Assembly (NCBI RefSeq): GCF_019331775.1
Contig: NZ_JAHBBD010000015.1
Span: 1 to 64,000 of the forward strand
DNA: 64,000 bases
Source: Bifidobacterium phasiani
Lineage (GTDB): Bacteria; Actinomycetota; Actinomycetes; Actinomycetales; Bifidobacteriaceae
Direction: 5' to 3'
Under the pieces are notes generated by a model. It was not told the origin of the DNA. It did not search any database and saw nothing but the letters and a program-made list of their open reading frames with translations. Positions 1 through 8,158 of this stretch are shown piece by piece; position 1 is the stretch's first letter, and each line of letters begins with the position of its first letter. The position numbers and the translations under genes are program-made.

Positions 1-90
1 AGCGGCTGGAGCGCCGCACGGACCGGGGGCCGGCGTACCCCCGCCCGCCCAAGCGCGCCGGCCCCCGGTCCGTGCGGCGCTCCAGCCGCT
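1..90. repeat. Perfect 35-bp inverted repeat at window start
   Basis: Bases 1-35 are the exact reverse complement of bases 56-90, with a 20-base spacer. The arms lie inside the recQ reading frame, which stays open through them. A perfect inverted repeat this long, starting at the very first base, may be a fold-back artefact at a contig end, or one arm of a longer palindrome cut by the window. It makes the last ~30 visible RecQ codons unreliable. Confidence 0.85.
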
Positions 91-1864
91 TGATCTCGTA
101 GTGGAAGTCCGGCGCGACCGTCTCCGCCGCGCGCACGCCGAAGCGCACGATCGGCAGGCGCCCCTCGGTGATCGTCAGGTACCCGTCGGTCGCCATCTGG
201 TTGAGCACGTCGCGCACCCGCGCCTCCGGCACCTCGCACAGCATGCCGTAGCTGGGGCAGCGGTCGAGCCCGCGGGCGAGCACGTCCTGCGCCTGCGAGC
301 CGCGCAGCACCGCCACGATCTTGCCCGAGCCGAACGACTGGTTGACGTCGTGCACGCACCGGCTGACCGCCCGGGCGATCTGCGTCACGTCGATGGTCTC
401 GAACGTGCTCTCGCAGTTCGAGCAGTTGCCGCACCGTTGCGCAGAGCCGTCGTCCGGCTCGCCGAAGTAGCGGGTCAGGTACCGGTGCAGGCATTCGGTG
501 GTCCGGCAGTACCCGACCATGCCGTCGAGCAGGTGCCGCTTGCTCATCCGCACGGTCTCCCGCTCCTCGGGGGTCAGCCGGTCGTTCTCGCTGTCGGTGT
601 CGAGCAGACGGCGGCGGGTGACGATGTCGCCCTCGTTCCACAGCAGCGTGCAGCGGCTCGGCTCGCCGTCGCGGCCGGCGCGCCCGGCCTCCTGGTAGTA
701 GGCCTCGATGCTTTCGGGCATGTTGTGGTGGATCACGTAGCGCACGTTCGACTTGTCGATGCCCATGCCGAACGCGTTCGTGGCGACGACGACCGGCACG
801 CGGTCGGTCACGAAGTCCCGCTGCGCGCGGTTGCGCACCTCGGCGGACATGCCGCCATGGTAGGCGACGGCCACCGGGCGCCCGCCGTCCATGCGATCGT
901 CGTCGAAGCCGTCGGTCATCGCGGCGCCGGAATGACCGCCGCCGGATAGACCGCCATCGGAACGACCGCCGCCGTTCCCCGGATCGCCGCCGAAACCGCC
1001 GTCCGGTCCGACGTTTACCGAAGTCGCCGCGGAATCGCCGGCCGCCGCGGAACGAGGCGAATCGCCCGCCGCCCGGCGCAGCTGGGCGACCGTCCGGTTG
1101 ATCGCCGCGGCGAGCGCCTCGGTCTCCTTGCGCGTGGCGCAGTACACGATGCCCGACTCCTCGGGCCGGGCGGCGATGTAGTTCGCCACCCAGGCGGCCT
1201 TGCGCTTCGATTCCAGCCTGATGACGTCGAAGTACAGGTTCGGGCGGTCGAAGCCGGTGACGGTGACCCGCGGATCGCGCAGCTCCAGCAGCTCGACGAT
1301 GTCGCGCCGCACGCGCTCGGTGGCGGTCGCCGTGAACGCCGCGACCACCGGACGCTTCGGCAGCGCGGCGATGAACTCGCCGATGCCGAGGTACGACGAG
1401 CGGAAGTCCTGCCCCCATTGCGACACGCAGTGCGCCTCGTCGACGGCGACCAGCGCGATGGGCACCTGCGCGGCGAAGCGGCGGAACCGCTCGGTCTCCA
1501 GCCGTTCGGGCGCCACGTAGAGCAGGCGCACCTCGCCCCGGGCCGCCTGCGCCAGCACCATGCCCTGCTCGTCGGGCGACTGCGTGGTGTTGATGAACGC
1601 GGCGGGCAAGCCGGCGTCGTTGAGCGCGTCGACCTGGTCGCGCATCAGCGAGATCAGCGGCGAGACGACCACGGTCACGCCGGGCATCAGCGCGGCGGGC
1701 ACCTGGTAGCAGATCGACTTGCCGGCGCCGGTCGGCATGACGCCGAGCGCGTCGCGGCCCGCGAGAATCGCCTCGACCAGCCCCTCCTGGCCGGGACGGA
1801 ACGAATCGTAGCCGAAGTACCGTTTCAGCGCCGCAAGCGCCTGTGCCGTGCTATCCCCTGTCAT
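1..1864 (-). CDS. recQ: ATP-dependent DNA helicase RecQ (3' end outside window)
   Basis: A superfamily 2 DNA helicase acting in recombination and repair; about 621 codons are visible and the frame is open at the window edge. It starts at ATG 1864. In order: Walker A MPTGAGKS, the DEAH box followed by CVSQWGQDFR, TATAT motif III, then the second RecA-like domain with VATNAFGMGIDKSNVR and YYQEAGRAGRDG (motif VI). A RecQ zinc-binding subdomain follows (YCRTTEC, then RCGNCSNC) and a winged-helix region after it. An HRDC domain, if present, would lie beyond base 1. Unusually, residues ~263-320 (about 907-1077) are a Gly/Ser/Asp-rich low-complexity insertion inside helicase domain 2, just before the GGMSAEVR segment. 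The last ~30 visible codons overlap the 1-90 inverted repeat and may not be real. Confidence 0.93.
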   Translation of the reverse strand, partial: MTGDSTAQALAALKRYFGYDSFRPGQEGLVEAILAGRDALGVMPTGAGKSICYQVPAALMPGVTVVVSPLISLMRDQVDALNDAGLPAAFINTTQSPDEQGMVLAQAARGEVRLLYVAPERLETERFRRFAAQVPIALVAVDEAHCVSQWGQDFRSSYLGIGEFIAALPKRPVVAAFTATATERVRRDIVELLELRDPRVTVTGFDRPNLYFDVIRLESKRKAAWVANYIAARPEESGIVYCATRKETEALAAAINRTVAQLRRAAGDSPRSAAAGDSAATSVNVGPDGGFGGDPGNGGGRSDGGLSGGGHSGAAMTDGFDDDRMDGGRPVAVAYHGGMSAEVRNRAQRDFVTDRVPVVVATNAFGMGIDKSNVRYVIHHNMPESIEAYYQEAGRAGRDGEPSRCTLLWNEGDIVTRRRLLDTDSENDRLTPEERETVRMSKRHLLDGMVGYCRTTECLHRYLTRYFGEPDDGSAQRCGNCSNCESTFETIDVTQIARAVSRCVHDVNQSFGSGKIVAVLRGSQAQDVLARGLDRCPSYGMLCEVPEARVRDVLNQMATDGYLTITEGRLPIVRFGVRAAETVAPDFHYEIKRLERRTDRGPARLGGRGYAGPRSVRRSSR

Positions 1865-1925
1865 ACCGCCCCAGTGTACCCGAGTCCCGGCGCCGCGCCC
1901 CTCCGGGTCGGCCCGGTGAATCCGC

Positions 1926-2100
1926 TCATGGCGCGACGGCGGGCGGAAGCGACCGCGGCTCCGGGGCTACCCGCCCTCCAAGAGTCCATGGCGCGCCGGC
2001 GAGCGAAAGCAAACTCCCCGGAAGTGGGTAGACACCCTGCGCGGAACAGGAGCGTAAGCATGCCGGACAGCAAATTCCCCAGAAGTAGGCAGATGCCCCA
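1926..2100. repeat. Degenerate ~60-bp tandem repeat, about three units
   Basis: Lies in the 1865-2564 gap between recQ and the cbs-like gene. TCATGGCGCGACGGCGGGCG at ~1926 recurs as CCATGGCGCGCCGGCGAGCG at ~1986. AAACTCCCCGGAAGTGGGTA at ~2010 recurs as AAATTCCCCAGAAGTAGGCA at ~2072. The units are diverged and no reading frame through them looks coding. The rest of the gap holds the hairpin element at 2279-2438 and nothing else recognisable. Confidence 0.6.
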
Positions 2101-2278
2101 CCCCACGATTGTCTCGAATCCCGCCGTGAGCCTTGCTTTCCGGGGCCGGGTTCGACGTATCCGCCCGCGGCACACCGGCGGGGCGGGGCGCGCCCTCCCG
2201 AATCGGCGAAACGGGGATGGCGAACCGGTTCGGCAGATACTCGGAACGGCCCATATGCCTCAAACTCGATTAGATGTA

Positions 2279-2438
2279 GCGGATTGAGGCCATTGCAGAC
2301 ACCCAACTGGACTACGTGAGGCGGCCCGCCGGCGATACCCCGAGTAGCGATGGCGGTATGACGCCGTTCATACTCCGGGTTTCCGGATTCCGGTGCCCCA
2401 CGTAATCCAGTTGGATGTCCGCAGAAGCCCAAATCCGC
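2279..2438. repeat. Long-hairpin intergenic element, copy 1
   Basis: The outer arms 2279-2322 and 2395-2438 pair over 44 positions with about nine mismatches, several of them transitions that would allow G:U pairs. Inside, ACCCCGAGTA pairs with TACTCCGGGT. A second copy with the same outer-arm sequence and architecture lies at 57486-57645. It has no open reading frame or transposase. It sits between two minus-strand genes. Confidence 0.75.
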
Positions 2439-2564
2439 CACACATAAGCCAGATACCGCCGACCGGCCCCGGCTGCGCCCCTGCGAGACCCCCAAACGGA
2501 TCACGTCGACCGGTTCGACGCACGCCCGTCGATCCGGCGACCGGCGACCGACGAGACCATGCGA

Positions 2565-3602
2565 TCAGGACTTTCGATCCCGACGCAGCACGTCCGCGGC
2601 ACCGGCGGCCAGCGAGGGCGCCGAGGTGCGAGCGACGACGTCGGCGAATCCGTGCTCGCGCATCCAATCGTCGTTGAAGATCTTCGACATGTAGCCGCGG
2701 CCCGAATCGGGCAGCAGCACGACCATCAGCGCATCGGGGCCGAGGTCACGGGCGCGGGCGTACCGCAACGCGGCGGCCACGGCCATGCCGGACGAGCCGC
2801 CGACAAGCAGCCCCTCCTCACGGGCCAGCCGACGGGTCATCTCGAAGGATTCCGCGTCCGGCACCGCCTCGATCGCATCGACCACCGACGGATCGTAGAT
2901 GGCGGGGACGTCCTCCTTGCCGGCGCCCTCGACGAGGAACGGGTGCGTGTGGTCGGGGTCGGAGAACACCGAACCCTCCGGATCGGCGCCGATCACCGTG
3001 ACCCGGCCGCCGGACGCCTCATGCAGGTAGCGCCCGGCGCCGGTGATCGTGCCGCCGGTGCCGATGCCGGCGACGAAGTGCGTGACATGCCCGTCCGTGG
3101 CCCGCCAGATCTCCGGGCCCGTGGTCAGGTAGTGGCTTTCCGGCCCGTTCGGGTTGGCGTACTGGTTGGGCATGTAGCCGCCGGGAATGGTCGCGGCGAG
3201 ACGGCGGGCGACCGAATAGTACGAGCGAGGGTCGTCGGGCGCGACGCCGCCGGGGGCGACGACGACCTCGGCGCCATAGGCGGCGAGCACGTCGCGTTTG
3301 TCCTGCGAGACCTTGTCCTGCACGACGGCGATCATGCGGTAGCCGCGCTGCTGGGCGACCAGCGCCAGCCCGACGCCGGTGTTGCCGCTGGTCGGCTCGA
3401 CGATCACGCCGCCGGGCCCGAGTTCGCCCGAACGTTCGGCCGCGTCGATGATGCGTTCGGCGATGCGGTCCTTCGACGAACCGCCGGGGTTGAGGTATTC
3501 GACCTTCACCGCGATGGTGGCGCGGATGCCGTCGGTGACGTGGTTGAGGCGGACGAGCGGGGTGTCGCCGATGAGTGCGGTGATGCCGTTGTGGATGGTC
3601 AT
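2565..3602 (-). CDS. Cystathionine beta-synthase-type PLP enzyme (or cysteine synthase)
   Basis: A 345-residue fold-type II pyridoxal-phosphate enzyme that condenses serine or O-acetylserine with homocysteine or sulfide. Lys44 in NPGGSSKDR is the Schiff-base lysine, EPTSGNTGVGLA binds the substrate carboxylate and GIGTGGTITG cradles the phosphate. The C-terminal PDSGRGYMSKIFNDDWM resembles cystathionine beta-synthases more than CysK. The protein ends just after AADVLRR, where the regulatory CBS (Bateman) domain pair of longer homologues would begin, so it is a catalytic core only and S-adenosylmethionine control through that domain is not expected. ATG 3602 has an AGAAGG ribosome-binding site. 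No partner gene such as cystathionine gamma-lyase is adjacent. Cysteine synthase remains possible. Confidence 0.8.
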   Translation of the reverse strand: MTIHNGITALIGDTPLVRLNHVTDGIRATIAVKVEYLNPGGSSKDRIAERIIDAAERSGELGPGGVIVEPTSGNTGVGLALVAQQRGYRMIAVVQDKVSQDKRDVLAAYGAEVVVAPGGVAPDDPRSYYSVARRLAATIPGGYMPNQYANPNGPESHYLTTGPEIWRATDGHVTHFVAGIGTGGTITGAGRYLHEASGGRVTVIGADPEGSVFSDPDHTHPFLVEGAGKEDVPAIYDPSVVDAIEAVPDAESFEMTRRLAREEGLLVGGSSGMAVAAALRYARARDLGPDALMVVLLPDSGRGYMSKIFNDDWMREHGFADVVARTSAPSLAAGAADVLRRDRKS

Positions 3603-3819
3603 GATGCGATGCCTTCTGTCTGTTGCTGTGCGATGCGCTGGAGTCTGGGGTCGGAACGACGATGCGGGGATGCGGACGTGCGGGCCGCGCCACGGCGGTC
3701 GGGATTCAGCGACAACAACAGAACAGGTACGTCATGGCTGCGAGCCTAGCATGGCGGCATCGGCGCCCCCGCCGCCGTCCCACTATGCAGACGGCGGAGA
3801 GACAGGAGAGGAAGAACGG

Positions 3820-3846
3820 CCATCCGACGGCTGCAGCGTCGGATGG
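3820..3846 (-). terminator. Probable terminator of the GntR-ABC operon
   Basis: A perfect 10-bp stem (3820-3829 with 3837-3846) and a 7-base loop lie about 40 bases beyond the permease stop. On the minus strand the stem is followed by GCCGTTCTTCCTCTCC, a pyrimidine-rich but imperfect T tract. Confidence 0.55.
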
Positions 3847-3887
3847 TCGCGAAATCAAACGGCGGCCGCGGGGACGAGCGGCCGGGA

Positions 3888-4883
3888 TCAGCCGACGGCC
3901 ACGGCCGGACGCAGTTCGCGGCGCCGGTCGAGCAGCATCGACCCGATGGCGCACAGCGCGCTGACGACGGCCGCGGAGGCGAGCAATGGCCACAGACTGA
4001 AGGCGCAGTCCCAGTCCCCTCCTTCCAGCGAGCCGTGCTGCAGGATGCCCATCGTGAACGCGAGCGCCGTGTCGACCGCATCGAACGCCCGCATGGCGAC
4101 GGGACGGATGGTGTAGGGATTGGCGTACATCAGGACCGACGCCAACAGCGGGACCCCTACGACGAAGACGAGCAGCACGATGACGGTGCGCTTCGCCCCG
4201 AGTCGGGAGCAGGCCTCCCCGACCAGCTGACCGACCATCGTCGCGGTGAAGACGAAGGCGAACGCCGCGACGAGGAAGATGATCCAATTCGGTTCGTTCC
4301 GCCGCCATCCCTGCTCGGCGGCGGACAGATCGTCGAGGTAACGAGGGGCGAGCGCCAGCGCATCCGGGTAGGTGGCCAGCTCCTGCACCCGTACCGCGCA
4401 GAAGCCGTCATAAGACGCCAGCATGGCATCTATGGCCCTGTTCACCCGTTCAACGACGGCGAGCAGGACGGTCACCACGGCGGAGACGACGACATTGCCG
4501 AAATACTGTGCGGTCACGCCGGTGCGCCGGGATACGCCGTGGCATATCGCATACCGGGGCACCAGGTACGCGGCGGCCGCGGAGACGGCGGCGCACCACA
4601 GGCACAACGGTTTGAGACCGCCGTTGGACCACATGCCCAACACGGCGCAGCAGAACGTGACAGCCGCCATCATGACCGCACAGAACGCGATGATGAAAAT
4701 CACGAACCTCATCTCGTACCGCCAGGCGACGCGCCATCCGCGCCGCGAGACGACCGTGCGGCGCCGACCGTCCGCCGACGGCCACGCGGCTACGCCGGCC
4801 CGCCGGCCCGCGAAGCCGGTCCCGGTTGCGGATTTGGTTTCGGCCGTCGTCCAGATTCCCTTCAATCGTGTCAGGTCGCCCAT
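3888..4883 (-). CDS. ABC transporter permease, GntR-linked exporter
   Basis: A 331-residue membrane protein. After a basic, probably cytoplasmic N-terminus of ~55 residues come about six hydrophobic segments, including MRFVIFIIAFCAVMMAAVTF, the region around CLWCAAVSAAAAYLVP, VVVSAVVTVLLAVV, WIIFLVAAFAFVFTATMV, TVIVLLVFVVGVPLLASVL and the C-terminal LLASAAVVSALCAIGSMLL. It is the last gene of a three-gene operon. Its ATG is one base past the ATPase stop, with an AGGAGAGGAAC ribosome-binding site. The layout GntR regulator, ATPase, permease is that of YtrA-type exporters, often linked to cell-wall-active compounds; the substrate cannot be read from the sequence. Confidence 0.75.
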   Translation of the reverse strand: MGDLTRLKGIWTTAETKSATGTGFAGRRAGVAAWPSADGRRRTVVSRRGWRVAWRYEMRFVIFIIAFCAVMMAAVTFCCAVLGMWSNGGLKPLCLWCAAVSAAAAYLVPRYAICHGVSRRTGVTAQYFGNVVVSAVVTVLLAVVERVNRAIDAMLASYDGFCAVRVQELATYPDALALAPRYLDDLSAAEQGWRRNEPNWIIFLVAAFAFVFTATMVGQLVGEACSRLGAKRTVIVLLVFVVGVPLLASVLMYANPYTIRPVAMRAFDAVDTALAFTMGILQHGSLEGGDWDCAFSLWPLLASAAVVSALCAIGSMLLDRRRELRPAVAVG

Positions 4884-4884
4884 G

Positions 4885-5835
4885 TCAGTTCCTCTCCTGA
4901 ATCAGTCGAATGACGTAGGTTCTCAAATCGGGCGTGCGGACATGAACGCCGCCGCCCACCCGTGCGGCGAGCGCCGCGGCGGGATCGTCGCACCCGACGT
5001 CGGAGCCATCATCCGCACCGTCGTCGGTGCCGTCCGGGACGCCTTCCCATACGTCGGCGCCGGAGTCGAGGGCGACCATCACGTTGGCCGACATCCCGTG
5101 GCACTCCCTGTCGAGCACTGTCAGGCCGAGCCGCCCCACCGCCGCGTCCACCGCCGACGCCGGCCCGGACAGCACCGCCGCGTGTCGGTACAGATCCTGC
5201 ACGTCGAAGCGGTCAAGACGGCGGCCGTGGTCGATGACGACGGCCGCCTCGATAACGCCGGCGAATTCGGCGACGTCATGTGTCGAGATGACGACGGTGC
5301 GCGACCGGCGGGCGCATGCCTCGATGACGGAACGCGCCATCAGCGTACGGGCGACCGGATCGAGCCCCAGCGTCGGCTCGTCGAGGAACAGGTAGTCGAC
5401 CGGCAGGCACAGGCCGATCGCCATGCGTGACGCCGTGCGCCGCCCCAGTGACAGGCGATTGTACGGACACTCCACGTCGATGCCGAACCGCTCGGCCAAC
5501 GTGTCGGCGAATTCGCGGTCGAAACCGCCGTATATCCTCCCGCAGTCGCGCAGGATCGACTCCAACGACCGGCCGGGCCACCAGGGCAGGCGCTCGTCGG
5601 CCAGATAGGTGCGTTCCATCGCCGGCTCGTTCTCCGCAAGCGGTTCGCCGTCCAGTTCGAGGCTCCCCGAATCGGGGATCAGACGGTTGCCCAGACAGCC
5701 GAGCAGCGTCGATTTGCCGGCGCCGTTGCGTCCGAACAGACCGTAGACCACCCCCGGCCGCAGGTCGAGCGACATGCCGTCCAATGCGGTCGTGCGGCCG
5801 TAGCGTTTCGCGAGGTCAGTGACCCTCAATCCCAT
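4885..5835 (-). CDS. ABC transporter ATP-binding protein, GntR-linked
   Basis: A 316-residue ABC ATPase. It has Walker A GRNGAGKST, a signature region degenerated to RLSLGRRTASRMAIG, Walker B YLFLDEPTLGLD and an H-loop in VVISTHDVAE. The slightly unusual signature (LSLGRR for LSGGQ) is typical of exporters in the YtrB/BcrA range. A longer frame starts with TTG at 5853, but that start lies inside the GGGGGG sequence that forms the ribosome-binding site of ATG 5835, so 5835 is chosen. It overlaps the end of the GntR gene by 20 bases, implying translational coupling. After about residue 210 comes a domain of unclear role with an acidic DGADDGSDVGCDD stretch. Confidence 0.85.
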   Translation of the reverse strand: MGLRVTDLAKRYGRTTALDGMSLDLRPGVVYGLFGRNGAGKSTLLGCLGNRLIPDSGSLELDGEPLAENEPAMERTYLADERLPWWPGRSLESILRDCGRIYGGFDREFADTLAERFGIDVECPYNRLSLGRRTASRMAIGLCLPVDYLFLDEPTLGLDPVARTLMARSVIEACARRSRTVVISTHDVAEFAGVIEAAVVIDHGRRLDRFDVQDLYRHAAVLSGPASAVDAAVGRLGLTVLDRECHGMSANVMVALDSGADVWEGVPDGTDDGADDGSDVGCDDPAAALAARVGGGVHVRTPDLRTYVIRLIQERN

Positions 5836-6199
5836 CGGAATACCCCCCTTCAATTAGTACCGTCAGCTCGTCGCGGCCGATGCCGAGCCGCCGCGCCTCG
5901 GCGACGAACGCGGCGATCCCCTCGCCGACGAACCGCTCCCGTTCCCTCTCGCGCAGCGCGTCCCGCGCACCGGGGACGACGAACATGCCCAGTCCGCGGC
6001 GCTTCTCCAGCAGCCCTTCGCCGACCAGCAGGTTCATGCCTTTGAGCACGGTGGCCGGATTGATGGCGTAGGTGCGAGAGATCTCGGTGGTGCTCGGCAC
6101 CGGCCCTCCCTCGGGGAACTCCCCCGAGGCGATGCCGGCGCGCAGTTGGTCGGCGACCTGCCGGAACAGCGGCTCCGCACCGGAATAGTCGAAATCCAT
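5816..6199 (-). CDS. GntR-family regulator, YtrA subfamily
   Basis: A 127-residue transcription factor: an N-terminal winged helix-turn-helix (PLFRQVADQLRAGIASGEFPEGGPVPSTTEI then YAINPATVLKGMNLLVGEGLLEKRRGLGMFV) with a short C-terminal helical tail instead of a ligand domain, the YtrA layout. These proteins usually repress their own ABC-transporter operon. ATG 6199 is preceded by AGGGGAGGTGCGC, so the upstream extension to 6247 is not used. It is the first gene of the operon with the ATPase and permease. A strong palindrome at 6281-6304 is the likely operator. Confidence 0.9.
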   Translation of the reverse strand: MDFDYSGAEPLFRQVADQLRAGIASGEFPEGGPVPSTTEISRTYAINPATVLKGMNLLVGEGLLEKRRGLGMFVVPGARDALRERERERFVGEGIAAFVAEARRLGIGRDELTVLIEGGYSDGIEGH

Positions 6200-6280
6200 G
6201 CGCACCTCCCCTCGATGCCGGTCCGCCGCGCTTCGGCGACGAGCCACCGCCCGACGGCATAGCCACGATCACGGTTATCC

Positions 6281-6304
6281 GGTTAATTAGTTGAGTAACT
6301 AACC
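6281..6304 (-). promoter_or_regulatory. Putative GntR operator palindrome
   Basis: The palindrome GGTTA...TTAGTT-GAGT-AACTAA...CC lies about 85 bases upstream of the gntR start, with inner arms 6287-6292 and 6297-6302. It is AT-rich against a GC-rich background and fits an autoregulatory GntR/YtrA site. The rest of the gap, 6305-6595, contains only loosely repeated AACCGGCAT/AACCGACAC-like motifs and no gene. Confidence 0.6.
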
Positions 6305-6595
6305 ATGTGACCAATGTATCGCGCCCATCGGAGAGACACGCCGGCAGCGTACGAAAACATGGGAAACGGAAGCAGAATCAACGGATTGGCACGCATCTCA
6401 AACGGCACGCCGAAAGCCATGCGGGAGCCGCCGCAGCGAACCTGGCCCGACCACGGAGACGGGCGCCTCGAAAGACGCCACGGAACCGGCATGCCGGACG
6501 AGACGCATCGGAGTCGGCACAATGGAACCGACACGCCGGTGGACGCGGCAGAACCGGCATAATGGACGGACATAGCGGAGCCGATACGTCGGCGC

Positions 6596-7165
6596 TCAGA
6601 ACAACGCGCCGGCAACGAAGGCGCCCCCGCCCGCCTCCGATAACGGAGGGCTGCCTGCAGCCGACGACGTCGACTCGTCCGCCGAGGAAGACGCCGGGTT
6701 GCCCGCCGACGATGCCGGACCATCCGCCGGCGGACCGCCTGACGGCGATGTCGCCGCATTCGCCATCGTCGTTCCGCCCACCGGCGCCGCAGCCGACGGA
6801 TAGCGGGCCAGGTCGCGTTCGATCCATGCCATCACCAGCGCGGCGAGCCGGTCGACCTCGTCGTCGGTCAGGCCGCGTCCCTGCGGGATGCCATGCCATT
6901 TGGCGATGCAGCCGCGGCAGCAGGTGGCCGTGGCGTGCTGCGCGGTGAACACCGGATGGCCACGCCACGGCGTCTGCCTGCCGTCGTTGCGGGGAACGGC
7001 CGCGCCGACCCGCGAGCGCAGCATCTCATGCGTATGCCGGTCGATCGCGTCGCGCCCCTTGGCGCGCGCGTAGGCCCGATCCTTGCCGCTCAATTCGAAC
7101 CGCGCCCGGAACGCCGAGTGCGACAACCGTTCCAACGTCTGCGCAATCCATTGTCCCCGGTCCAT
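6596..7165 (-). CDS. DUF4186-family protein
   Basis: A 189-residue protein whose first ~125 residues match what I know of the DUF4186 family: FRARFELSGKDRAYARAKG, the RHTHEMLRSRVG segment, NDGRQTPWRGHPVFTAQHATATCC and RGCIAKWHGIPQGR. The clustered His and Cys residues (HPVF, QHATATCCRGC, KWHG) suggest a metal- or nucleic-acid-binding site, but the family has no established function known to me. The remaining ~60 residues are Ala/Ser/Pro/Gly-rich low-complexity sequence. The start was set at ATG 7165 (MDRGQW), because the upstream extension is Arg-rich and unlike the family. Confidence 0.8.
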   Translation of the reverse strand: MDRGQWIAQTLERLSHSAFRARFELSGKDRAYARAKGRDAIDRHTHEMLRSRVGAAVPRNDGRQTPWRGHPVFTAQHATATCCRGCIAKWHGIPQGRGLTDDEVDRLAALVMAWIERDLARYPSAAAPVGGTTMANAATSPSGGPPADGPASSAGNPASSSADESTSSAAGSPPLSEAGGGAFVAGALF

Positions 7166-7280
7166 ACCGCCCACCCTACTCCCGACTCCCCGCCGTTTCC
7201 GAGGCGGCGTCGCAGCCGCCCGTCGACGCCCGCGATTCCCGCCCGTCATCCCGCAAACGCGGACACACACCGGACATCAT

Positions 7281-7289
7281 TGTGGATAA
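7281..7289 (-). promoter_or_regulatory. Consensus DnaA box (TTATCCACA on minus strand)
   Basis: A perfect 9-mer between the divergent DUF4186 gene and the small plus-strand gene at 7405. Identical 9-mers occur at 54521-54529 and 56717-56725, each upstream of a gene start. Whether DnaA binds these single boxes is not known. Confidence 0.4.
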
Positions 7290-7404
7290 CCGCAACCCTT
7301 CGACCACAACGCCTCCCCGCGCTGGACGCCGGCGACGCTCGCGCCTATCGTTGTCCGGACCACTTCCCGACGGGACACCGTGATACCAGACGTAAGGAAC
7401 CACA

Positions 7405-7728
7405 ATGTTCGACGAACCGACTTCCAGCCCGAACTTCGCGTTGCATCAACGCATCATCAGCGGCAAAAGCTGTCATGTACCGCCGGCCGACGTCAAGTCG
7501 GCATGGCGCAATCAGCTGCATCACCGCGCCAGGACGTATTTCGACGGCAACCGCCTGTTGGCCGCGGAATATGGGCATACCGGAAGGCTGGTGGAGATGA
7601 TCGCGCTGGACGCCGGTGAGCATAGGGACCGACTTGGCAACCCACTGAGAGTCATCTACCATGCCAATTGGGCAACGAGAAAATTCGTTCAGGAAATAGG
7701 ATTACCGACATCCATGGCCGAGCAATGA
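7405..7728 (+). CDS. Small hypothetical protein, first of a two-gene unit
   Basis: 107 residues, not recognised. It is mixed alpha/beta in character with many His and Arg residues, and has no signal peptide or membrane segment. ATG 7405 has a good ribosome-binding site (GTAAGGA, 7 bases upstream). The gene, especially its 3' end, is visibly less GC-rich than its neighbours (for example AACGAGAAAATTCGTTCAGG), suggesting recent acquisition. The next gene starts 36 bases downstream. The paired small-gene layout recalls toxin-antitoxin or toxin-immunity modules, but no known motif supports that. Confidence 0.6.
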   Translation: MFDEPTSSPNFALHQRIISGKSCHVPPADVKSAWRNQLHHRARTYFDGNRLLAAEYGHTGRLVEMIALDAGEHRDRLGNPLRVIYHANWATRKFVQEIGLPTSMAEQ

Positions 7729-7764
7729 CGCCGGCCCATACAGCACGACGGAAAGGATACGACG

Positions 7765-7977
7765 ATGTGCGGCACGGATAATACGGCCGGCGACGGCAAA
7801 CCGACATACGTGGATTTCGATCGCCTCGCCCAGGAAGCGGAACAGGGAATCTATCGGGGCACGCCAGGCATCGCGACGTTCTACCCATCCCATTGGCCGA
7901 AGGACAGGCCCATGCCGGAGGAGCTCAAACGCTGCATCGAGGACGGCGTCAAGGCCGGACGCATCCGTTTGGCCTGA
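7765..7977 (+). CDS. Small hypothetical protein, second of a two-gene unit
   Basis: 70 residues, not recognised. ATG 7765 has a clear GGAAAGGA ribosome-binding site. The sequence is acidic and soluble, with an aromatic/proline-rich middle (GIATFYPSHWPKDRPMPEEL) and an amphipathic C-terminal helix. It probably shares a transcript with the 107-residue gene just upstream. No function is proposed. Confidence 0.6.
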   Translation: MCGTDNTAGDGKPTYVDFDRLAQEAEQGIYRGTPGIATFYPSHWPKDRPMPEELKRCIEDGVKAGRIRLA

Positions 7978-8158
7978 GCTCCGGCCCACCACGCAGCAGG
8001 GCCCACAAGCAACGCCGAAACCCGCACACCGCAATCCAAGGTTCCGGCGCAGGAGGCCGTCGACCTCGTTCAGCCAAGGACCGCGTCCGACCGATTCGAA
8101 CCAGACACCGTTATGGCTATGCATCAGGAGACGGACACCGACACAGGCCCAGGGCGCA

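Noticed and set aside
8085-8125. GGTTCGAATC on the minus strand, resembling a tRNA T-arm
   Set aside because: The flanking bases do not form the T stem and no cloverleaf can be built around it.
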